Positions 7,263 to 12,585 of a stretch of 12,585 nucleotides of DNA are shown here, piece by piece (the first letter of the stretch is position 1; every line of letters starts with the position of its first letter). The stretch is from Lachnospiraceae bacterium (lineage in GTDB: Bacteria > Bacillota > Clostridia > Lachnospirales > Lachnospiraceae). The stretch is from positions 1-12,585 of the forward strand of contig JAFVAA010000782.1 in assembly GCA_017476305.1 (NCBI GenBank). The letters are read 5' to 3'. The notes under the pieces were generated by a model that saw only the letters and a program-made list of their open reading frames with translations, was not told the DNA's origin and searched no databases. Position numbers and translations under genes: made by a program.

Positions 7263-8582
7263 CTATTTTTCCTTCCTCTCCCGAATATAAAAACGCAAAG
7301 CCGTTCCCGTAAATCCAAAAGCTTCCCTGATTTTATTTTCCAAATATCTGGTATAGGAAAAATGCATCAGCTTCTTATCATTCACAAAAATCACAAAGGT
7401 CGGCGGTTTGATCCCTACCTGTGTCATGTAAAAGATTTTCAAACGCTTTCCCTTATCCGAAGGAGGCTGCTGCATCGCCACCGCCTCTGTTAAAATCTCA
7501 TTTAAAACGCCCGTCGCGATCCGAAGCTGCTGATTCTGAATCACCACATCAAGCACATCGAAAAGCTTCGGCAGGCGCTGGCCTGTCTCCGCAGAGATAA
7601 AGATGATCTTCGCATATGTCATAAAAGAAAGCACGCGCCAGATATCTTCCGTATATTTTTTTACTGTATCGTTATCCTTTTCAATAGCATCCCATTTGTT
7701 TACAGCGATGATGACTCCTCTGCCACGGTCATGTGCGATTCCGGCAATCTTTGCATCCTGCTCGGTCACGCCCTCTGTCGCATCGATCACAAGCACCACG
7801 ACATCTGCCCGCTCTACCGCAGACACCGTTCGCAAAATACTATACCGCTCCAACTCCTCTTTAATCTTATTTTTTCTGCGGAGGCCTGCCGTATCGATAA
7901 ACACATATTCCTTTCCATCCCAGACGACCGGAGTATCGATCGCATCCCTCGTCGTCCCCGCCACATCGGACACGATGACACGATTCTCCCCTAAAAGCTT
8001 ATTGATGATAGAGGATTTTCCGACATTCGGTTTTCCAATGATTGCCACTCTCGGTCTGTCATCCTCCTCTTCCTCTGTCTTTTCCGGAAAAAGTGCCGTC
8101 ACTTCATCAAGCATATCTCCGATTCCCAGCTTCCCGACGGAGGACACCGGATACGGATCCCCGATTCCCAGATTATAGAATTCATAGACATCCGGCATCA
8201 GCTTATCGAAATTATCCACCTTATTAACGACTAAAACCACCTTTTTCTTCACTTTTCTAAGCATATCTGCCACTTTATAATCTGCATCCAGAACGCCCTG
8301 GGTCACATCTACGATAAAGAGCACCACATCTGCCATTTCAATCGCCATCTCGGCCTGTTCGCGCATATTCCTTAACATCTGATTGTTTGTTTCCGGTTCG
8401 ATTCCTCCCGTATCCATGATCGTGAAGTTGAAATCCAGCCATTCCACATCTGCATAGATTCGGTCCCTGGTCACGCCCGGCGTATCCTTTACTATGGCGA
8501 TCCGTTTTCCTGCCAGTACATTGAATAATGTTGATTTCCCAACATTCGGCCTGCCGACGATCGCTACAATCGGTTTACTCAA
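7263..8582 (-). CDS. der: Ribosome biogenesis GTPase Der (EngA)
   Basis: This is an essential GTPase with two tandem G domains that helps assemble the 50S ribosomal subunit. It has 439 residues. G domain 1 shows GRPNVGKS at 10-17, DTPGVTRDR at 33-41, DTGG at 57-60 and NKVD at 120-123. An acidic linker (about 168-175) leads to G domain 2, with GKPNVGKS at 183-190, DVAGTTRD at 206-213, DTAG at 230-233 and NKWD at 295-298. A KH-like RNA-binding domain covers about 355-435. All nucleotide-binding motifs are intact. The start codon is TTG at 8582 with GGGAGG eight bases upstream; it yields the family's usual MSKPIVAIVGRPNVGKS opening, so the TTG is well supported. It follows the FKBP lipoprotein gene by 39 bases and precedes plsY, matching the common der-plsY-gpsA order in Firmicutes. 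Confidence 0.98.
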   Translation of the reverse strand: MSKPIVAIVGRPNVGKSTLFNVLAGKRIAIVKDTPGVTRDRIYADVEWLDFNFTIMDTGGIEPETNNQMLRNMREQAEMAIEMADVVLFIVDVTQGVLDADYKVADMLRKVKKKVVLVVNKVDNFDKLMPDVYEFYNLGIGDPYPVSSVGKLGIGDMLDEVTALFPEKTEEEEDDRPRVAIIGKPNVGKSSIINKLLGENRVIVSDVAGTTRDAIDTPVVWDGKEYVFIDTAGLRRKNKIKEELERYSILRTVSAVERADVVVLVIDATEGVTEQDAKIAGIAHDRGRGVIIAVNKWDAIEKDNDTVKKYTEDIWRVLSFMTYAKIIFISAETGQRLPKLFDVLDVVIQNQQLRIATGVLNEILTEAVAMQQPPSDKGKRLKIFYMTQVGIKPPTFVIFVNDKKLMHFSYTRYLENKIREAFGFTGTALRFYIRERKEK

Positions 8583-8621
8583 AATCCTTTCCTCCCATCT
8601 TCCATTCCCATCTGTGGCAAA

Positions 8622-9809
8622 CTACTTCTGCGTCGTATGCTCAACAATAAAATCCACAGCCTTCTCATAGACTAAATTCGCATAGATCAGCTTTTTCGCC
8701 GTTCCACCATAACTTTCCTTGAACTGCTTATTCAGTGCCGCCTCATCCTCTGCTCCATAACTGGAAATGTAGCTGTCTATCTGCTCCTTTACCTCGCTGT
8801 CCTTGATTTCTATCTTCTCCTTCTGAACGATTGCATTGTAGATGATCTGGCTCTTTAGCTGTGCCTCCACATTTTTCTTCAGATCCTTCTCATATTCCTC
8901 CTTTGAAGAATAATTCTGCGAAATAAAGTCATCCATCGTAATTCCCTGACTTGACGTATATTTCTCGATCGGGGTGACAAACTGCGTCTCTGTGTCCTTT
9001 AAAAGCTCCTCCGGATATTCGGTAAGCTCCGTTCCATCAACCACGCTGTCGATCGCCAGGCTCTTTACGATATCCTTTGTCGTCTGCTCCTTATAATCCT
9101 TTACAGAACTGTACTGGGACGAAAGATTTTTTGCGATAAAAGCATCATTAAACTCCTTCTTTTCGCCGACCTTATAGTTCATCGTTACAGTAAAGACTGC
9201 TTCCTTTCCATTTAAATCCTCATTTCCGTAATCCTCCGGAAACGTCACGGTAATGTCCTCTGTCGTTCCAATCTTTTTCCCGATCAGGGAATCCTCAAAG
9301 CCCGGAATAAATGCTCCGGAGCCAATCGTCAGATCATAGCCCTCCGGATTCGTCTCCTCCGTACAGCTCCCTCCGTCGAATGCGGTCCCATCAATCTTTC
9401 CTACATAATAAATATTGATGGTATCGCCCTTCTTCACCTTACCTTTCGTAATCCTTTCTCCGCTTTTATAATTCTCATTCTTTAGAAGTTCATCTATCTT
9501 TTCCTGCAGCTCCTTTTTTACCTCTGATTTTTTCACCACAATGTTTTTATAATCTGCCATCGTTTTAATATACGATTCGGCATTTGGAATCCCAAGAGTT
9601 TCTTCTTCCCCTGCATTACTGTCCTCCTTTTCCTTCGCATCAGAGGTATCGGAACCTGCTTCTTCTTTTTCGCTGCCCGCTCCGCCGGAACCGGACCCCT
9701 TCGCCCCGCAGCCGGACACAAAACCGCAAATCAGCGCAAACGATAACGCATACACTCCTATTTTTTTCCCTGCATAGAACCATCTTTTCTTTTCATTTCT
9801 CAAAATCAT
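8622..9809 (-). CDS. Trigger-factor-like FKBP peptidyl-prolyl isomerase lipoprotein
   Basis: This is a predicted extracytoplasmic folding factor. Numbered from the ATG at 9809 (395 residues), it has a basic N-terminus, a hydrophobic signal segment at about 17-31, and the lipobox VSGC with Cys34 as the lipidation site. A low-complexity Gly/Ser/Glu/Lys/Asp linker (about 35-70) tethers it to the membrane. An FKBP-type domain follows at about 125-213 (GDTINIYYVGKIDG, FIPGFEDSLIGKKIG, TVTFPEDYG). The remaining region to about 390 resembles the C-terminal chaperone domain of trigger factor (EYPEELL, MDDFISQNY, EEYEKDLKKNVEAQLKSQII, IEIKDSEV). The ribosome-binding N-domain of trigger factor is absent, as expected for a secreted form. 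The start is ambiguous: ATG 9818, ATG 9809 (AAGGATGG five bases upstream) or TTG 9803 (GGAGG eight bases upstream); the mature protein is the same. It is the first gene of the minus-strand block. Confidence 0.92.
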   Translation of the reverse strand: MILRNEKKRWFYAGKKIGVYALSFALICGFVSGCGAKGSGSGGAGSEKEEAGSDTSDAKEKEDSNAGEEETLGIPNAESYIKTMADYKNIVVKKSEVKKELQEKIDELLKNENYKSGERITKGKVKKGDTINIYYVGKIDGTAFDGGSCTEETNPEGYDLTIGSGAFIPGFEDSLIGKKIGTTEDITVTFPEDYGNEDLNGKEAVFTVTMNYKVGEKKEFNDAFIAKNLSSQYSSVKDYKEQTTKDIVKSLAIDSVVDGTELTEYPEELLKDTETQFVTPIEKYTSSQGITMDDFISQNYSSKEEYEKDLKKNVEAQLKSQIIYNAIVQKEKIEIKDSEVKEQIDSYISSYGAEDEAALNKQFKESYGGTAKKLIYANLVYEKAVDFIVEHTTQK

Positions 9810-9859
9810 TCCCTCCATCCTTCATTTCACATCAATTTACATATATCAAACCATTATCT

Positions 9860-9868
9860 GTTATACCA
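9860..9868 (-). promoter_or_regulatory. Candidate extended -10 promoter for the FKBP-der block
   Basis: On the minus strand this reads TGGTATAAC, an extended -10 element (TGN plus a hexamer one base from TATAAT). It stands about 50 bases upstream of the FKBP lipoprotein start in the divergent intergenic region. The matching -35 region is poor, which extended -10 promoters tolerate. A second, weaker reading (TTGTGG, 17 bases, TGATAT) overlaps it. Confidence 0.5.
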
Positions 9869-9928
9869 CAAACTTTAGGAAAAAGAAAGCATTTTCACAA
9901 AATCTTCAAAAAAGAAGCAAAAAAGCAA

Positions 9929-9957
9929 TTGACCGAAAGCGAAAAATACAGTAGTAT
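9929..9957 (+). promoter_or_regulatory. Candidate sigma-A promoter for prs
   Basis: TTGACC (9929-9934) is five of six bases from the -35 consensus. It is followed at exactly 17 bases by TAGTAT (9952-9957), four of six for the -10. TATATT at 9955-9960 is an alternative -10. Transcription would begin near 9965 and give a leader of about 45 bases before the prs start. No PurR-type operator was recognised nearby. Confidence 0.6.
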
Positions 9958-9977
9958 ATTACTAACTTTGTACACAA

Positions 9978-10001
9978 TTCCTAAGGAACTGTTCCCAGGA
10001 A
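9978..10001 (+). promoter_or_regulatory. Leader hairpin covering the prs ribosome binding site
   Basis: A nested fold is possible in the prs leader. The outer arms are TTCCT (9978-9982) and AGGAA (9997-10001). The inner arms are GGAA (9985-9988) and TTCC (9992-9995) around a CTG loop. The AGGA that would serve the ATG at 10010 lies in the outer right arm, so folding would mask it. The stem is short (nine pairs in two blocks) and the role is inferred; use of the ATG at 10022 would bypass it. Confidence 0.4.
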
Positions 10002-10009
10002 AAAAAGAA

Positions 10010-11221
10010 ATGGAGATTCCTATGTCTAGCAGAAAATTTCAAGATTCTATGCCCCTGGCACCTTTAAAAATCGTAGCACTAAATAACTGTAAGGAAATGG
10101 GCGATAAGGTCAACAAGCGCATTATCGAGCGGCGGAAGAAAGCCCTGGAAAGCTCTGATAAGCCCAGCTTTATGACAGCAGACTATAAAAATGACAACTA
10201 TCTGGTCCGCTTCGATACGCTCCGCAGAAGCACCGGAGAGGGCCGTGCCGTGATTCACGAATCCATCCGTGGTTCCGATCTTTTCATCATCGCAGATACC
10301 GTAAACCACTATGAGATGTTTTCCATGGGGGGTATGCCTGCGAATATGTCACCGGATGATCATTTCAATGATTTAAAACGTATTATCATGGCATGCAACG
10401 GACATCCCAGAAGAATCACCGTCATCATGCCCTATCTCTATGAGGGCAGGCAGCACCTTCGCCTGATCAATGAATCTTTGGACTGTGCCCAGGCGCTTCA
10501 TGAGCTGGTAGCAATGGGCGTAGAGACGATCATCACCTTTGATGCCCACGATGAACGTGTACAGAATGCTATTCCGAACAATGGATTTGATAATTTTTAT
10601 ACCTCCTTTCAGTTCATAAATGAAATTTTAGAAAAAAATCCGGAGTTAAAAGTAGATCCGGAACATCTGACCATCGTAAGTCCCGATGAGGGCGGTATGC
10701 GGCGCGCTGTTTACTATGCCAACCAGATGGGCGTTGATATGGGGATGTGCTATCGCCGCAGAGACTACTCTAAGCTCGAAAACGGCAATCACCCTGTCGT
10801 TTCCTTTGAATATTTGGGAAAACCCGTAGAAGGGAAAACCATTATCATCATTGATGATATGATTGCAACCGGAACGACTGCACTGGAGGTAGCCAGAGAA
10901 ATCAAAAAAAGGGGAGCCAAAAAGATTCTGATCTGTGCGACCTTCGGACTTTTTTCCAATGGTATGGAAAATCTGGACAAGGCATATGAGGAGCATTTAT
11001 TTGACCAGATCTATACCACAAATCTCTGCTACTGCCCGCAGGAAATTATCGAAAGACCTTATTATCATAATGTGGATTTAAGCAACTACATCGCATTGAT
11101 CATAGATACTCTGAACCATGACACCTCTGTCAATGATATCATGGATGCCAACCAGAGAATCCATGAGCTTCTAAAAAAACGAAGCGGGGAAAGCGCGGTG
11201 AAGGGCAATAAAGGCATTTAG
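10010..11221 (+). CDS. prs: Divergent ribose-phosphate pyrophosphokinase
   Basis: It probably makes phosphoribosyl pyrophosphate (PRPP) from ribose 5-phosphate and ATP, the precursor for purine, pyrimidine, histidine and NAD synthesis. From ATG 10010 it has 403 residues, longer than the usual 310-320. Two phosphoribosyltransferase-type folds can be traced. The first has DLFIIADTV (90-98), a VIMPYLYEGRQ stretch (138-148) in the place of the catalytic YxRQD loop, and FDAHDERVQN (177-186). The second has IVSPDEGGMRRA (222-233), RR at 249-250 and the PRPP-binding IDDMIATGTT (281-290). The PRPP loop differs from the standard DDMIDTAGT, so the gene belongs to a divergent branch. ATG 10022, with GGAG six bases upstream, is an equally possible start, giving 399 residues. 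The 3' end overlaps the convergent pgeF gene by 51 bases. An in-frame extension upstream to 9584 overlaps the lipoprotein gene and is not real. Confidence 0.88.
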   Translation: MEIPMSSRKFQDSMPLAPLKIVALNNCKEMGDKVNKRIIERRKKALESSDKPSFMTADYKNDNYLVRFDTLRRSTGEGRAVIHESIRGSDLFIIADTVNHYEMFSMGGMPANMSPDDHFNDLKRIIMACNGHPRRITVIMPYLYEGRQHLRLINESLDCAQALHELVAMGVETIITFDAHDERVQNAIPNNGFDNFYTSFQFINEILEKNPELKVDPEHLTIVSPDEGGMRRAVYYANQMGVDMGMCYRRRDYSKLENGNHPVVSFEYLGKPVEGKTIIIIDDMIATGTTALEVAREIKKRGAKKILICATFGLFSNGMENLDKAYEEHLFDQIYTTNLCYCPQEIIERPYYHNVDLSNYIALIIDTLNHDTSVNDIMDANQRIHELLKKRSGESAVKGNKGI

Positions 11222-11235
11222 ATTTCCCCGCCTTC
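11171..11235 (-). terminator. Possible intrinsic terminator inside the end of pgeF
   Basis: On the minus strand GAAG-G-CGGGGAAA (11235-11224 side) can pair with TTTCCCCGCTTC (11192-11181), twelve pairs with one bulged G. After one G come seven Ts (11179-11173), the last being the first base of the pgeF stop codon. The loop of about 30 bases is long, which weakens the call. In the plus direction no T-tract follows the stem, so it would stop pgeF transcription before it runs antisense through prs, but would not stop prs. Confidence 0.4.
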
Positions 11236-12118
11236 CATGGCTGGCACGATGGGAAAACAAAAGTCCCGGATGATGGCAGGTACAGATGCCGGACACATGA
11301 ATATGTTCCGGCAGAAGACCTGCCTCTTTTAGGCAGAAAAAGTTTGCAGCCCACAAATCCAGCTGATATTTTCCCTCTTTTTCCGTAGATGGCTTCACGA
11401 TTTCTGCAATCTGCTCCCGTGAGAAAGCTTTTTTAAATTCCAAAACCACATCCCCGCTCACTTCATAGCAGTTCTGACAGATAGACGGTCCAATGACCGC
11501 TATAATGTCCTCTTTCCTGCTTCCATATTCTCCTGCAAATGCCTGCACCGTCTTTTCTCCGATTTTTCCTACTGTTCCACGCCATCCCGAATGCGCTGCT
11601 GCAATCACCCTCTTTACAGGCTCTGCAAAAAGCAGCGGTACACAATCCGCATAGGAGGTCGCTAAAACCACCTCCTCCCCGGAAATCAGGCCATCCACTC
11701 CACGAAGCTTTTTTTCTACGATCTCACCCGTTCTGTCCTTTTCTCCTGCCCGGTATACCTTTGTTTCGTGAACCTGGTCAGAAAGCACCAGGCTTCGATA
11801 ATCCTCCCCCATGCTTTCACAAAAACGCTTATAATTTTCCTGCACGTATTCTGTTTCATCCCCTCTGTCAAACCCAAAATTTAATTCTAAAAGCTCTTCT
11901 TTTTTACTCACCCCGCCAAAACGGGTAGAAAATGCTGCATTAATCTCCGGAAAAAAAGGTTCGAATGCCCGAAAACGAATCAACGGTACCGTGTCCTCAT
12001 TCTCTAAACTGCACTCCTCTCCCTCTTTAAAATAGCTTTTTTCCCGGTAAGGTAAAATATCCTGTCTGGTCGCCTCGAATAGTGCCCTGATGTTTCGTCC
12101 ACGCCCTTTTTCTGCCAT
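11171..12118 (-). CDS. pgeF: YfiH/PgeF family protein (peptidoglycan editing factor / purine nucleoside phosphorylase-like)
   Basis: It belongs to the YfiH (former laccase-domain) family. Members have been described as purine nucleoside phosphorylases and as PgeF, which removes misincorporated residues from peptidoglycan precursors; which activity applies here cannot be read from sequence. It has 315 residues. The family motifs are in order: STRFGGVS at 64-71, QVH with His117, VDGLIS at 141-146, YADCVPL with Cys159, AHSGWRGT with His176, IGPSICQNCYEV at 209-220, and HVSGICTCHHPGLLFSHR at 274-291. His117, Cys159 and His176 are the expected metal or active-site residues. A roughly 50-residue polar N-terminal extension precedes the conserved domain. 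The conserved region ends at FIAL (303-306); the last nine residues are encoded antisense to the end of prs. The ATG has AAAGGAGG five bases upstream. It follows yraN by 43 bases, probably in one operon. Confidence 0.94.
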   Translation of the reverse strand: MAEKGRGRNIRALFEATRQDILPYREKSYFKEGEECSLENEDTVPLIRFRAFEPFFPEINAAFSTRFGGVSKKEELLELNFGFDRGDETEYVQENYKRFCESMGEDYRSLVLSDQVHETKVYRAGEKDRTGEIVEKKLRGVDGLISGEEVVLATSYADCVPLLFAEPVKRVIAAAHSGWRGTVGKIGEKTVQAFAGEYGSRKEDIIAVIGPSICQNCYEVSGDVVLEFKKAFSREQIAEIVKPSTEKEGKYQLDLWAANFFCLKEAGLLPEHIHVSGICTCHHPGLLFSHRASHGRRGNLNAFIALHRAFPASFF

Positions 12119-12161
12119 AATGACCTCCTTTCAGCACATTTGATTCAAACTTTTCTGTTCT

Positions 12162-12521
12162 CTATGAAAATGAAAAGGCATTTTCTATGTGCCGCATCTC
12201 CTCCCCCTGAAATGCGATCACATCAAACCTGCATGGAAGATCCAGCCGGTATTTTTTCACATAAAGATACACCTTTGCCGACTGAAAAAGCCTCCGCTGC
12301 TTTTCCTGTGTCACAGCCTCCAGGGCCTCACCTGCATTCCCGTTTTTCCGATACTTCACTTCTATAAAGACCGTATAATCTCCATCCCTTGCAATAATAT
12401 CTATTTCCCCAAATTTCGTATAAAAATTTCGTTCGAGGATCCGGTATCCTTTTTCCTGTAAAAATAGAACAGCCTTTTCCTCGTAGACTGTTCCCTTTTT
12501 TCGCATATTTTCTTTTTTCAT
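12162..12521 (-). CDS. yraN: YraN family (UPF0102) endonuclease-like protein
   Basis: This is a small predicted nuclease-fold protein of the UPF0102 family, 119 residues from the ATG at 12521. The signature is intact: YEEKAVLFLQEKGYRILERNF (residues 13-33) followed by FGEIDIIARDG (37-47) and VFIEVKYR (51-58). The acidic residues Glu39 and Asp41 and the EVK triad (54-56) match a PD-(D/E)xK-like active site, as in Holliday-junction resolvase relatives. Cellular function remains unproven; roles in DNA repair or recombination are suggested for the family. The start codon overlaps the stop of the preceding reading frame as TGATG, with no separate ribosome binding site, which indicates translational coupling. 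A GTG one codon earlier (12524) is an alternative. It lies between an unidentified upstream gene and pgeF. Confidence 0.92.
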   Translation of the reverse strand: MKKENMRKKGTVYEEKAVLFLQEKGYRILERNFYTKFGEIDIIARDGDYTVFIEVKYRKNGNAGEALEAVTQEKQRRLFQSAKVYLYVKKYRLDLPCRFDVIAFQGEEMRHIENAFSFS

Positions 12522-12585
12522 CACTTTTTATACTTATCCATTACCTTTCCCTTTATCTTATCCATGGAATCGACATAGACCAGGA
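12521..12585 (-). CDS. 3' end of an unidentified gene upstream of yraN (20 codons)
   Basis: Only the C-terminus, ending VDSMDKIKGKVMDKYKK before a TGA, lies in the window. The stop codon overlaps the yraN start by one base (TGATG), which argues that this frame is the real one; the other two frames stop earlier. In related genomes this place is often held by a small FlhB/EscU-like cytoplasmic protein or by RNase HII, but too little sequence is visible to decide. Confidence 0.55.
   Translation of the reverse strand, partial: LVYVDSMDKIKGKVMDKYKK

Noticed and set aside
9584..10009. Upstream in-frame extension of prs
   Set aside because: It overlaps the FKBP lipoprotein gene on the other strand, runs through the promoter region and shows no conserved sequence; the family homology begins after 10010.
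11288..11312. Ten-pair hairpin (GCCGGA/TCCGGC arms) as a terminator for prs
   Set aside because: No T-tract follows on the plus strand, and the sequence is constrained by the conserved PgeF codons for the HVSG segment.
1..12585. tRNA, rRNA, CRISPR, insertion sequence, riboswitch or prophage signal
   Set aside because: No cloverleaf, regularly spaced repeat, transposase or integrase, recognisable riboswitch core or phage gene was found on either strand.

Overview
The window reads as chromosomal core DNA from a Clostridia-type Firmicute, most like the Lachnospiraceae. The evidence is gene content and order (der-plsY-gpsA; the paired radical-SAM genes followed by an RNase E/G gene; yraN-pgeF), strong AGGAGG ribosome binding sites, moderate GC, and several TTG starts. 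There is no mobile element, CRISPR array, tRNA or rRNA. Coding density is very high, and no stretch over 300 bases lacks a gene.

Layout. A long co-directional block runs on the minus strand from about 9810 down to base 1. In transcription order it holds: a trigger-factor-like FKBP lipoprotein; the ribosome-assembly GTPase Der; PlsY and GpsA (glycerol-3-phosphate and phospholipid synthesis, overlapping by 14 bases); a small single-span membrane protein of unknown function; a B12-binding-type radical SAM protein (TIGR03960 family); its usual partner (TIGR03936/DUF2344); an RNase E/G; and, cut by the window edge, a GH3 beta-glucosidase whose C-terminal-type domain comes first. Most junctions are tight and no convincing terminator interrupts the block, so it could be one operon or several overlapping units. 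A divergent promoter region (9810-10009) separates it from a plus-strand gene for a divergent ribose-phosphate pyrophosphokinase. That gene converges on, and overlaps by 51 bases, the minus-strand gene pgeF. Upstream of pgeF lie yraN and the last 20 codons of another minus-strand gene.

How the genes fit together. The block mixes growth-linked housekeeping: extracytoplasmic protein folding, 50S assembly, phosphatidic acid synthesis, RNA processing and an uncharacterised radical-SAM modification. The best candidate for an undescribed system is the radical-SAM/DUF2344/RNase E-G trio. A 19-bp mRNA hairpin, paired throughout once one G-U wobble is counted, spans the DUF2344 stop codon just upstream of the RNase gene. 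Other points of interest are the secreted trigger-factor architecture, the RNase lacking the zinc-link cysteines, the permuted GH3 enzyme, a possible terminator built into the end of pgeF, and a leader hairpin that would cover the upstream prs ribosome binding site. Everything rests on reading the sequence; no database search or folding calculation was run.
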